Assembly (NCBI GenBank): GCA_015523085.1
Contig: WALA01000014.1
Location: forward strand, 1 to 15,193
Direction: 5' to 3'
Length of the DNA: 15,193 nt
Source of the DNA: Candidatus Aenigmatarchaeota archaeon
GTDB lineage: Archaea > Aenigmatarchaeota > Aenigmatarchaeia > GW2011-AR5 > WALA01
Shown: piece by piece, positions 7,497-14,153 of the stretch
How the letters are laid out: each line of letters begins with the position of its first letter
How positions within the stretch are numbered: the stretch's first letter is position 1
Made by a program: the position numbers and the translations under genes
The notes under the pieces: model-generated
The model's database searches: none
Seen by the model: the letters and a program-made list of their open reading frames with translations, nothing else
What the model was told of the DNA's origin: nothing

Positions 7497-9430
7497 AATT
7501 CTGCCTCTATTCTCGTGAGCACTTCGTCCTTTTTCATCTTGTAAAGGTCTATGACGCGCGTGAATATTCGGTAGTCGTTTATCTTCCTGAGCGCTATCCA
7601 CTTCAGGAGCTTCGTTCTGTTCTTGAATTCTTCCTTGAGCTCCTCTTCAACGAACCCGTGGACGGAGCGGACTTTTTCGAGCATGTAACTCTTGTTGTCT
7701 ATGATGAACTTGTCGTGGTCCGCATCCCAGTGGAATATGCGCCTCGTTATGGGCTGATTGCTTTTCCTGTCGAATCCGAGAATTTCCACAACTTCGTTGA
7801 CCCTTCTTATGTACCTGTTCTTGTACTTCATTCTCTTGAGGAACACGATTATGTTTAAGCTCTCTATCAAGCTCGGTGAAAGGTTTATGGGAGGCGTCGT
7901 CAGCCTGTCCATAAGCTTGTTGAAATCCTCTGCGTGTATTGTCGATATGCCCGGGTGGCCCGTCGCCATCTGCTGGAAAAGGACGTACGCTTCCTTGCCA
8001 CGGACTTCACCGACTATTATGTAATCAGGCCTCTGCCTAAGCGACTCGCGTAGCAAATCGAACATCGTTACACCGCCAAGTGTGGATGACCTTGCGACTT
8101 CCGGTATCCAGTTCGGGTGTATGAGACGGATTTCCGCCGTGTCCTCTATGGAAACTATTTTCGCCTCCTTTGGAATGAATAGCGATATTGCGTTGAGCAG
8201 GGACGTCTTTCCCGTTGCCGTTCCGCCTGATATGAGAACAGACGACGAATTCTCTATGAGGAACCACAGGTACGCCACAATGTTCAAGTCCATCGTTCCG
8301 TTCAGGAGCATGTCCGTCGGCGTCAGCGGCATTTCCGGGAATTTTCTTATAGTGAAGTTGCTTCCCTTGTGGGCTATGTCGCTGCCAAGCGTTGCCTGCA
8401 CTCTCGACCCGTCTGGAAGCGAGCTGTCCAAGAGAGGGCGAAGTATGGAAATACTCTTCTTGCACTTTTCCGCGAGCTTCATAACGAACTCGTCGAGTTC
8501 GTCCTTTGAATTGAAAACTATGTTTGTCGCAATTGATCCGATCCTGTTGTCCTTGTGGTAGACGAATATCGGTATGCCGACTCCATCACACGATATGTCC
8601 TCTATGTTCGGGTCCTTCATAAGGGCGTCTATCTTTTCAAGACCGAGAAAATCGCGGAATATGTAATACTTCAAAACGCGCTTTCGCTTCTCGTCCTTTA
8701 TGCTAAAATAATCAAATGCCTCATCGACCTTCTTTTCCAAGTACGCTATGGCTTCCTTCTTGTTTATCTCATCGAATATTACGTTTATCTTGTCCTCTAT
8801 GTACTCCTTTATGACGACTATCTGCTTCTTTCCCGCGTCGTCGAGCTTCGGTTCAACGACTTCGTAAACCAAGTTCCCCCTTCTCTCATCCCAGTGTATG
8901 TGCGCGTACGCGAGCGCCTTGTCCAAGGACGCCTTTTTCGGCACGAGCGAGTACTTCATTTCTATGCCCTGCCTTTCGGCTTCCGTGAGCTCCTCCGCTT
9001 CCTCTTTCACGACGTCCTCGGTGGCTGGAATCTCTATTCCGGCGTCAAGATTTATTCCATTCTCATCGCTTTGGACGTGGTCACTTCTTTGATCACTTCG
9101 GTCGCGCTGCTCGTTTACGACTATTATTTTCTCTTCGGGCGTCCGCGCGTTCTGCAACTTTTCGAGCTCACTTATGATGCGCTCGTCAATAACCTCGGCT
9201 TTTGGACGCTCATGAACAATCTCTTTGACAATTTCCTTCGTCGGTTTGATTATCTCCTTTGTGGTGGGATGCCTTATCTTCTCCTCTATGTGCTTGAGTC
9301 GTTCTAATATCTCCTCGTTCTTCTCAACGTCCGTTATTGAGCGGTGAACTTGCGGCGACAGTTTTACCTTCGACTTTCTCACCCGTCTCGTGTTCGCTCC
9401 GGGCTTTACCATGATGCGTATCTTTCTCAA
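7493..9430 (-). CDS. VirB11/FlaI/TadA-family secretion ATPase with long N-terminal extension
   Basis: This 645-residue type II/IV secretion ATPase powers assembly or export of the pilins on the cytoplasmic face. The catalytic core has Walker A SGGTATGKTSLLN (K408), the Asp box IVSIEDTAEI (425-434), Walker B PDYIIVGEVRG (468-478) and the His box GHPGISTIHAED (491-502). The N2-type domain spans roughly 255-365, including NIEDISCDGVGIPIFV. Residues 1 to about 155 are an extra, highly charged and probably partly coiled segment. The C-terminal 130 residues resemble the FlaI-type tail (RRVNEVVEILGFD and RRIFHWDADHDKF). The start is TTG at 9428-9430, five bases after GGTG within GTGGTGAT. An ATG at residue 7 (MVKPGAN) is the alternative. 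The subfamily (pilus, archaellum or secretion) is not decided by sequence; no FlaH partner is present here. Confidence 0.93.
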   Translation of the reverse strand: MRKIRIMVKPGANTRRVRKSKVKLSPQVHRSITDVEKNEEILERLKHIEEKIRHPTTKEIIKPTKEIVKEIVHERPKAEVIDERIISELEKLQNARTPEEKIIVVNEQRDRSDQRSDHVQSDENGINLDAGIEIPATEDVVKEEAEELTEAERQGIEMKYSLVPKKASLDKALAYAHIHWDERRGNLVYEVVEPKLDDAGKKQIVVIKEYIEDKINVIFDEINKKEAIAYLEKKVDEAFDYFSIKDEKRKRVLKYYIFRDFLGLEKIDALMKDPNIEDISCDGVGIPIFVYHKDNRIGSIATNIVFNSKDELDEFVMKLAEKCKKSISILRPLLDSSLPDGSRVQATLGSDIAHKGSNFTIRKFPEMPLTPTDMLLNGTMDLNIVAYLWFLIENSSSVLISGGTATGKTSLLNAISLFIPKEAKIVSIEDTAEIRLIHPNWIPEVARSSTLGGVTMFDLLRESLRQRPDYIIVGEVRGKEAYVLFQQMATGHPGISTIHAEDFNKLMDRLTTPPINLSPSLIESLNIIVFLKRMKYKNRYIRRVNEVVEILGFDRKSNQPITRRIFHWDADHDKFIIDNKSYMLEKVRSVHGFVEEELKEEFKNRTKLLKWIALRKINDYRIFTRVIDLYKMKKDEVLTRIEAEL

Positions 9431-9433
9431 ACT

Positions 9434-9441
9434 ATCACCAC
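9434..9441 (-). promoter_or_regulatory. Ribosome binding site for the ATPase TTG start
   Basis: The minus strand reads GTGGTGAT, complementary to the ATCACC at the 3' end of archaeal 16S rRNA. The GGTG core is five bases before the TTG at 9428-9430. This spacing, shared with other genes of the window, favours TTG over the ATG 18 bases further on. Confidence 0.65.
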
Positions 9442-9466
9442 TTATATTTGTTTTTTATTTTTATAT
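9442..9466 (-). promoter_or_regulatory. AT-rich gap, possible internal promoter before the ATPase gene
   Basis: The only sizeable gap inside the pilus operon (9431-9466) is almost pure A/T on the minus strand and contains TATAAAAATA, centred near 9462. That is about 26 bases before 9436, just ahead of the ribosome binding site. It could be an internal promoter that raises ATPase and platform expression separately from the pilins, or only an AT-rich spacer. Upstream purine (BRE) context is unremarkable. Confidence 0.3.
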
Positions 9467-9850
9467 TTATGAGCTCCCGTAGCTTATTCTGACGATGTTG
9501 TGGAAGCTCGTGAATTTTCCAAACTTGCTTATTCCGTACAGGACGTCCGTGAAGCTCATGTTCCCCCTGAGTGTTTGGGTTCGGAGCTCATTTCCGCTTG
9601 CGATGACTACGTACTCGTTCTTTCCGATGGTTTGCGGAATGCGGACGGTGATTGTTGCATTCTCGCCGCACGCATAATCGTCTACGATTATGGATGATAT
9701 GAGAGAATTCACGTCCATGAGCTGGTCACGAACGAGCGTGCTTCCGACGGACGCGGACGCCATATTGAAGACTAGCATCACAGATGATGCAAGCACCACC
9801 CCGAGGGCGAATATTAATATTTCTTCAAATATGGCATTTTGTCCTTTCAT
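9467..9850 (-). CDS. Class III signal peptide pilin-like protein (127 aa)
   Basis: This is a small pilin-like subunit starting MKGQNAIFEEILIFALGVVL: KG precedes a predicted cleavage site, the mature protein starts with Gln, acidic residues lie at +6/+7, and a hydrophobic helix follows. The remaining 90 residues are predicted extracytoplasmic, with one cysteine (DDYACGENAT) and sequons NAT and NMS. Its leader is nearly identical to that of the gene just upstream (MKGQNQ), which suggests processing by the same archaeal prepilin peptidase. The ATG at 9850 overlaps the previous stop as ATGA. No Shine-Dalgarno is visible, so translation likely depends on coupling. Candidate for a major or minor pilin; its role is not resolved. 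Confidence 0.85.
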   Translation of the reverse strand: MKGQNAIFEEILIFALGVVLASSVMLVFNMASASVGSTLVRDQLMDVNSLISSIIVDDYACGENATITVRIPQTIGKNEYVVIASGNELRTQTLRGNMSFTDVLYGISKFGKFTSFHNIVRISYGSS

Positions 9851-10464
9851 GAAAATGATAATTTTATTTCGGATATTGTTATCGTGGAGCCGTCGGGAAT
9901 TCCCGGAATGTTGTTGGCCACTTCCGTGTCTGTCCCGACGTTTTCTATCGTAATTTGGTGATTGGGGCCGACGCTGAACGATTTTCCTGTGAGGTCGATT
10001 TCATAGCAGCGCGCGCCTTCGCACAGCGGGAACGTCTGGAGCACGTAGGATGTCATGTACTTCTTCCCGACCATCCTCGTGCTTTCGTGGAGCACGTAAG
10101 GGTCGTCCGAACCCCACACTCCGTATCCGTTTGTCGGTATGGTTTTGCTGCCGACAAAGTAAATTGTGCCACCAACAGAATAAATCGTTCCGTCCGTCGT
10201 GAGGTTTATTTCCACGTAATTTTGGTCTGGGAAGAACCTGAACGTTCCGGGAATGTTGAAATAGACAACGGACTTCCCACCGTTGTTTGCCACGAACTTT
10301 ATCCGGTTGCTGAGGTCGTTCATGAACGCCTCGCTTCTCTTCAAATAAACCGTGTCCTTGTTCTTCTGTATGAGCGGCATCCCCCAAAGGTACGCCGTGG
10401 ACACGACGGCTATCATTATACCCGTAATCAGAATTGGCGTGAGCGCTTGGTTCTGGCCTTTCAA
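9847..10464 (-). CDS. Pilin-like exported protein with class III-type leader (205 aa)
   Basis: The protein starts MKGQNQALTPILITGIMIAV, so it has the KG-Q processing site and hydrophobic helix of archaeal pilin-like proteins. It lacks the acidic residue at +5/+6 found in the other pilins of this operon. After the helix comes a mainly beta-strand domain (about 45-200) with one cysteine pair (C148 and C153 in CEGARCYE) that could form a small disulfide loop. Few sequons are present (NLT). The start is TTG at 10462-10464, five bases after the GGTG of AGAGGTG, which overlaps the end of the coiled-coil gene. Alternatives are a minor pilin or an FlaF/FlaG-like stator component; sequence alone cannot separate these. 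Confidence 0.8.
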   Translation of the reverse strand: MKGQNQALTPILITGIMIAVVSTAYLWGMPLIQKNKDTVYLKRSEAFMNDLSNRIKFVANNGGKSVVYFNIPGTFRFFPDQNYVEINLTTDGTIYSVGGTIYFVGSKTIPTNGYGVWGSDDPYVLHESTRMVGKKYMTSYVLQTFPLCEGARCYEIDLTGKSFSVGPNHQITIENVGTDTEVANNIPGIPDGSTITISEIKLSFS

Positions 10465-10468
10465 AGGC

Positions 10469-10897
10469 TCACCTCTTGACGTTTCCTATCATTTTGGTGG
10501 GCCAGTTCTTTTGGGCACGTGAAAGTACGAGGGCATTAACCTTGCGCTCGATTTTCTCTATCTTCTCGAGAAGTTGCTGGTGTGACTCGAGCAACTTCTT
10601 GTTTTCCTCGATAAGCTTTGCCGTGTCCTCCGTCGGCTCCTCCTCTATGACGTCTATCCTGTTCAGAAAATCGGAGAGCTTGTCAACGAGGTTTTGTATG
10701 CTCCCCTTGAGCTCAGTTATGGCCTTCACGGTGTCGACGTTCATCTTGGCGAGGTCGTCCACAATTTTTTGATTCGTTTTTACCATTTCAATTATCTGAT
10801 CGTTCAGTCCGTTACCGCCATTTTTCTCGAGCTCCTCTATTTTCCTCTCGAGCCTTCTTATGGGATTTAACGGAACGAGTTCGTATTCGTCACTCAT
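10469..10897 (-). CDS. Small coiled-coil protein, first gene of the pilus-like operon
   Basis: The protein is about 142 residues, soluble, without signal peptide or membrane segment, and has two stretches of heptad-like leucine/isoleucine pattern. One is near the N-terminus (RRLERKIEELEK, then a helix rich in I/V/L to about residue 85). The other is at about 95-125 (KLIEENKKLLESHQQLLEKI). The end, ALVLSRAQKNWPTKMIGNVK, is basic. Its place before pilins and ATPase recalls the coiled-coil FlaC/D/E-type proteins of archaellum operons, but I see no conserved FlaD/E motif, so the parallel is positional only. Of two tandem ATGs (10900, 10897) the second is five bases from the GGTG core. A TATA box lies about 26-30 bases before the likely transcription start. 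Confidence 0.8.
   Translation of the reverse strand: MSDEYELVPLNPIRRLERKIEELEKNGGNGLNDQIIEMVKTNQKIVDDLAKMNVDTVKAITELKGSIQNLVDKLSDFLNRIDVIEEEPTEDTAKLIEENKKLLESHQQLLEKIEKIERKVNALVLSRAQKNWPTKMIGNVKR
10470..10476 (-). promoter_or_regulatory. Ribosome binding site for the 205-aa pilin TTG start
   Basis: The minus strand reads AGAGGTG, with its GGTG core five bases before TTG (10462-10464). It includes the last codons and stop (TGA) of the coiled-coil gene, so the two genes are tightly coupled. No ATG lies near, and a later start would lose the leader. Confidence 0.7.
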
Positions 10898-10900
10898 CAT

Positions 10901-10937
10901 ACCACCTATCTATTATTTGTTTTGTAATATATAAAAT
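10901..10937 (-). promoter_or_regulatory. Promoter and ribosome binding site of the pilus-like operon
   Basis: Minus-strand reading gives a TATA box ATTTTATATATT at 10926-10937, then about 20 bases of A/T-rich sequence, then AGGTGGT at 10901-10907 next to the start codons. A transcription start near 10908 would give a very short leader that just includes the Shine-Dalgarno. It drives leftward transcription of the eight genes 10897 to 4050. Confidence 0.6.
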
Positions 10938-10960
10938 AATTGATTTCAGGCGAAATAAAG

Positions 10961-10972
10961 GTTTTTATAATT
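10961..10972 (+). promoter_or_regulatory. TATA box of the uridine kinase gene
   Basis: The plus strand shows TTTTTATAA centred near 10967, some 27-30 bases before the ATG at 10997, with no Shine-Dalgarno between. This predicts a leaderless or nearly leaderless transcript. It lies back to back with the pilus-operon TATA box about 35 bases away, so the two promoters may compete or share a regulator. Confidence 0.55.
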
Positions 10973-10996
10973 AAACAATAATTATTTTTGATATAC

Positions 10997-11605
10997 ATGG
11001 ACGTGAAATTGATATTGATTGGCGGCGGAACGGCCTCGGGAAAGACGACAATGGCCAAGAAGATATCCGAATTCTTTGACGATGTTCTGATAATAAGCAT
11101 AGACAACTACTACAATAGCAATTGGAACGTCCCTCTGAAGGAGCGCGAAAAAATAAACTACGACCACCCAAAGTCGATTGAGTGGACTCTGTTCAAGAAT
11201 CAGTTGCGCGATCTAATTGGAGGTCACAGCGTCAAGATGCCGCAGTACGATTTCACGAAGCACGAACGTATGCGAGAGAGAATACACGTCGAACCGGCAA
11301 GCATAATAATAGTTGACGGGATATTCGCCTTGTACGACGAGGAGATACGCAGCATGGCGGACATAAAGATATACGTGGACACGCCATCGGACATAAGATT
11401 CATACGCCGCCTTGTCCGCGACATAAATGAGCGCGGTCGCACGATGGAGTCCGTCATAAATCAGTACATGAGCACGGTGCGTCCAATGCACATAGCGTTC
11501 GTCGAGCCGACAAAGAAATTTGCGGACATAATAATACCGTGGGGCGCAAATGACGTTGCCGTGGATGTCATAAGAACAAAAATAGAAAAATATTTGAAAA
11601 AATGA
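10997..11605 (+). CDS. udk: Uridine kinase
   Basis: The 202-residue P-loop kinase phosphorylates uridine and cytidine for pyrimidine salvage. Motifs are the Walker A loop GGGTASGKTT (9-18), the substrate Asp in SIDNYYN (34-40), PQYDFTKHERM (82-92), the strand IIIVDGIFALYD (103-114) and the arginine-rich lid IRRLVRDINERGRTMESV (136-153). Near the end comes YMSTVRPMHIAFVEPTKKFA, strongly typical of Udk rather than phosphoribulokinase. I chose the ATG at 10997: the frame also has a TTG at 10988, but the TATA distance favours the ATG. It is the only plus-strand gene, convergent with the thermosome eight bases away. Its last codons are A-rich, which forms the thermosome terminator on the other strand. 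Confidence 0.93.
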   Translation: MDVKLILIGGGTASGKTTMAKKISEFFDDVLIISIDNYYNSNWNVPLKEREKINYDHPKSIEWTLFKNQLRDLIGGHSVKMPQYDFTKHERMRERIHVEPASIIIVDGIFALYDEEIRSMADIKIYVDTPSDIRFIRRLVRDINERGRTMESVINQYMSTVRPMHIAFVEPTKKFADIIIPWGANDVAVDVIRTKIEKYLKK

Positions 11606-11609
11606 AAAA
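11578..11609 (-). terminator. Oligo-T terminator downstream of the thermosome
   Basis: On the minus strand the four T-runs are T5, T6, T5 and T5 (plus-strand A-runs at 11605-11609, 11597-11602, 11586-11590 and 11578-11582). They start just past the thermosome stop at 11614. Archaeal termination relies on such T-tracts without need of a hairpin. The runs lie inside the end of the uridine kinase gene, where they encode lysine-rich codons. Confidence 0.6.
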
Positions 11610-11613
11610 GGGC

Positions 11614-13269
11614 TTAGTACTCAGGCATTCCTCCTCCCGGTGACTGCTTCGGTGCAGACGACTTCGATGCCGCAATGACGTCGTCTATTCTCAATATCAT
11701 CTCCGCCGCTTCTGCTGACGACTTTATCGCCTGCGTCTTTATTTTCAGCGGCTCGATGACGTTGAGCTTGTACATGTCCGAAATCTTCCTGTTTATGACG
11801 TCGACACCAACGTTCTTCTCACCCTTCTCGTGCCTTGAACGGAGCTCAACTATCGCGTCTATTGGATCGAGTCCAGTGGATTCCGCGAGTGTCTTTGGCA
11901 CGACTTCGACTGCCTCCGCAAAAGCGTTTATGGCAAGTTGCTCGCGTCCGCCGACGGTCTCTGCGTATTCCTTGAGCTTCTTGGAGAGTTCGACTTCAAC
12001 AGCTCCTCCTCCCGCGACGATTTTTCCGAGCTCAAGCGCGCTTATTACTCCGAGTATGGCGTCCTCTATGGCGCGCTCGACTTCATCCACAACGTGGTCA
12101 GTTCCACCGCGGACGAGAAGCGTCACGGATTTCGGATTTGCGCAATCGCGTACAAACACCATGGCCTCTCCTGCGAGCTTCTTTTCCTCAACGACTCCCG
12201 CTGTTCCAAGGTCCTTCTCGCTCAAGTCGTCGAGGTTCGTCACGATGGTTGCTCCGGTTGCCTTTGCAAGCTTCTCCATGTCGCTTGCCTTCACACGGCG
12301 CACAGCCATTATTCCCTTCTTTGCGAGGTAGTGCTGCGCGAGGTCGTCTATTCCCTTCTGGCAGAACACGACGTTTGCGCCCGCCTTCTCGATTTTCTCG
12401 ACCATTTCCTTCAACTGCTTGGACTGCTGGTCTATGAATGCCTGCATCTGCTCAGGCGTGCTTATCTGTATCTTTGCGTCGCCTTCGATTTCCTTGATTT
12501 CGAGTGCGCTGTCTATAAGAAGTATCTTCGCACCGGAAACGTGCTTCGGCATTCCGCTGTGCACGACTTCCTTGTCTATGACTATTCCCTTGATGAGCTC
12601 CGTGTCGTCTATGGACGCTCCCTTGACCTTCTGTATTTTTATGTCGTCCTTGTCTATTACAAGTTTTCCATTCTCCTTGGTTGCGACCGTCTTGACCGCC
12701 TGAACGACGAGCGATGCGAGCGAATCTTTCGCGGCTTCGCTTCCCTTTCCCGTCATCGCGGTCATTGCGATTTTTTCAAGCACGTCGTCGTTGTTTATGT
12801 CGACGTCGTATCCGATTTCATTGAGTATTTCGAGTGCCTTCGCCTTCGCCATCCTGTATCCGGCCGTGATTATGCTCGGGTGTATGTTCTGGTCTACGAG
12901 CTCCGACGCCTTCTTGAGGAGTTCGCCTGCAAGCACGACGGCCGTTGTCGTTCCGTCGCCGACTTCCTTCTCCTGGGTCTTCGCGACCTCAACCATCATC
13001 TTTGCGGCTGGGTGCTCGAGCTCCATTTCATCGAGTATGGTTGCACCGTCATTTGTTATCGTGACGTCTCCAAGTGAGTCAACGAGCATCTTGTCCATTC
13101 CACGTGGGCCCATCGTGGTTCTCACGGACTCTGCGATTGCCTTTGCCGCCTCAATGTTGTTCTTCAGAGCTTCGCGCCCCGTCTTTCTTATCGCCCCTTC
13201 CGGAAGAATCAAAATAGGCTGTCCGCCCATGTTTCCATAATTCATGTTTCCCATAGCTCCGTAGTTCAT
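11614..13269 (-). CDS. thsA: Thermosome subunit (group II chaperonin)
   Basis: The 551-residue protein is an ATP-driven double-ring folding chaperone with a built-in lid. Signatures are visible along its length: [14 protein letters not shown] (49-62), [14 protein letters not shown] (69-82), the phosphate-binding [15 protein letters not shown] (104-118), [12 protein letters not shown] in the C-terminal equatorial domain, [12 protein letters not shown], and the glycine-rich tail ending PGGGMPEY. The N-terminus carries a tandem eight-residue element, MNYGAMGN then MNYGNMGG, before the usual [10 protein letters not shown]. The ATG at 13269 has the best ribosome site of the window (AGGAGGTG, five bases away), which supports inclusion of the tandem. 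An upstream repeat pair suggests regulation. Only one subunit gene is present here; whether others exist elsewhere is unknown. Confidence 0.98.
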   Translation of the reverse strand: MNYGAMGNMNYGNMGGQPILILPEGAIRKTGREALKNNIEAAKAIAESVRTTMGPRGMDKMLVDSLGDVTITNDGATILDEMELEHPAAKMMVEVAKTQEKEVGDGTTTAVVLAGELLKKASELVDQNIHPSIITAGYRMAKAKALEILNEIGYDVDINNDDVLEKIAMTAMTGKGSEAAKDSLASLVVQAVKTVATKENGKLVIDKDDIKIQKVKGASIDDTELIKGIVIDKEVVHSGMPKHVSGAKILLIDSALEIKEIEGDAKIQISTPEQMQAFIDQQSKQLKEMVEKIEKAGANVVFCQKGIDDLAQHYLAKKGIMAVRRVKASDMEKLAKATGATIVTNLDDLSEKDLGTAGVVEEKKLAGEAMVFVRDCANPKSVTLLVRGGTDHVVDEVERAIEDAILGVISALELGKIVAGGGAVEVELSKKLKEYAETVGGREQLAINAFAEAVEVVPKTLAESTGLDPIDAIVELRSRHEKGEKNVGVDVINRKISDMYKLNVIEPLKIKTQAIKSSAEAAEMILRIDDVIAASKSSAPKQSPGGGMPEY

Positions 13270-13274
13270 TTCAA

Positions 13275-13282
13275 CACCTCCT
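13275..13282 (-). promoter_or_regulatory. Strong Shine-Dalgarno of the thermosome
   Basis: The minus strand reads AGGAGGTG, ending five bases before the ATG at 13269. It is the longest anti-Shine-Dalgarno match in the window, consistent with high expression of the chaperonin. Confidence 0.85.
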
Positions 13283-13308
13283 AACCTTTATCATTTGAAC
13301 GAAGCGAG

Positions 13309-13319
13309 CATAAATAATT
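13309..13319 (-). promoter_or_regulatory. Probable TATA box of the thermosome
   Basis: The minus strand reads AATTATTTATG, centred near 13313. A start site about 26 bases downstream (near 13287) would leave a leader of roughly 18 bases holding the Shine-Dalgarno. The box abuts the first of two repeated operator-like sites. A second AT-rich stretch (AAATTTAAATATAC on the minus strand, 13369-13382) is further away and less likely. Confidence 0.45.
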
Positions 13320-13372
13320 ATGTATATGAAGGTATACACCCAATTCAATAGTTTATGTATATGGAAGTATAT
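13318..13372. repeat. Two imperfect 20-bp direct repeats, likely operators for the thermosome
   Basis: On the plus strand TTATGTATATGAAGGTATAC (13318-13337) and TTATGTATATGGAAGTATAT (13353-13372) match at 17 of 20 positions, with 35 bases from start to start. The first has internal dyad symmetry (GTATAT, four bases, GTATAC), as expected for a dimeric regulator. They sit immediately upstream of the predicted TATA box, a position that suits an activator or a repressor blocking TBP/TFB. They do not obviously match the Phr or HSR1 sites I know. The 125-base gap between thermosome and the next gene holds nothing else I can support. Confidence 0.5.
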
Positions 13373-13394
13373 TTAAATTTAACGGATGTGCGCC

Positions 13395-14153
13395 CTAATT
13401 AGATGAGAACGATTCATAGCACGCGCGGGCCTTTTGATATTCCTCGTACGCCTTTTTTATGAGGTTGTCGTCGCCTTTTTGCTGCGCGTCCACAACGGCG
13501 TTGTACGCGCGGACGAATGCCCTGTACGCTTCCTCCTTGCTCGACGCGCATGCTGTCTGATTGGATGATGAATTGTCGAAGCCGCTGAATATATCCTCTT
13601 GAGATATTGTGAAATGCTGCGGTTCGTTTCCAAGAAGCGTAAACTTGATGCGTTCCACACCCGTGTCTTCGAAGATGTTGAGCGCGACGTTCATCAAGTC
13701 CTCTTTGAATGAAGAATAATTTCCAAAGTGGTAAAATGAAATCCTTGCCTCGTTGTCATCGACGCTGACGTTTTCCGGGAGGAAGTCGTAGATCCACAAA
13801 TCCGAAATGATTTTCAGCCAGTCGGACCGAATGTCTTCGACGGAAACGAGCTCACCGCTTTTGAAATTCATTTTCACGAGTGGTTGTGGCGGCTCCGTTA
13901 TGTTGATGAATCCAAGTACAGTCACGTTCTTATTCGTTTTTTGCGAAGCATCCCTTCCAATGGCAAGCGACTTGTAAAACACCTCGTCCGGGAGGGGGGC
14001 ACTGTAAGTTAGAACGACCCCGGCATCTTTGCCATTCGAAATGTTGAAAAGCGATGCTTTGAAATCTAAATTGATATCGACGATGTGCAACGAGTTTAAA
14101 AAATAAACCAACGCTCCGAGCGCGATTAGGAAGAAAATTAATTTCTTTATCAT
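13395..14153 (-). CDS. Membrane-anchored extracytoplasmic protein, weakly GerMN-like
   Basis: No firm family was recognised. The 252-residue product has an N-terminal uncleaved signal/anchor (LIFFLIALGALVYFLNSL, about 5-22) and an extracytoplasmic domain with seven sequons (N37, N76, N84, N128, N145, N194 and N198). The segment DLMNVALNIFEDTGVERIKF (152-171) followed by a TLLG strand resembles the helix-strand unit of GerMN-type domains, but this is a weak resemblance. A helical, charged C-terminal tail (about 203-250) contains two cysteines (C202 and C245). It could form a helical hairpin. The ATG at 14153 overlaps the upstream stop as ATGA, so it is co-translated with the preceding gene and likely acts with it. 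GGTG is seven bases before the start. Confidence 0.7.
   Translation of the reverse strand: MIKKLIFFLIALGALVYFLNSLHIVDINLDFKASLFNISNGKDAGVVLTYSAPLPDEVFYKSLAIGRDASQKTNKNVTVLGFINITEPPQPLVKMNFKSGELVSVEDIRSDWLKIISDLWIYDFLPENVSVDDNEARISFYHFGNYSSFKEDLMNVALNIFEDTGVERIKFTLLGNEPQHFTISQEDIFSGFDNSSSNQTACASSKEEAYRAFVRAYNAVVDAQQKGDDNLIKKAYEEYQKARACYESFSSN

Noticed and set aside
7497..7601. N-terminal extension of the first platform gene up to 7601
   Set aside because: It overlaps the ATPase C-terminus in another frame and looks non-conserved. The ATGA overlap and preceding GAGG support the start at 7496.
8555..9307. 250-codon plus-strand frame opposite the ATPase gene
   Set aside because: It is the antisense shadow of the ATPase. 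Its composition (Leu/Tyr/Val-rich runs) and lack of ribosome site or promoter argue against a gene.
10569..10599. Perfect 10-bp inverted repeat with 11-base loop (AGAAGTTGCT / AGCAACTTCT)
   Set aside because: It falls in the coiled-coil gene where LLESHQQLLEK repeats a Leu-Leu-Glu heptad pattern, so the symmetry is explained by codon choice in a repeat. It is not next to a gene end and has no T-run.
11938..13077. Long open frame of 379 codons on the plus strand opposite the thermosome
   Set aside because: It lies wholly inside a certain chaperonin gene. Its translation is rich in Leu/Val/Tyr/Arg without domain pattern, as expected from the antisense of a biased codon set with few stop complements.
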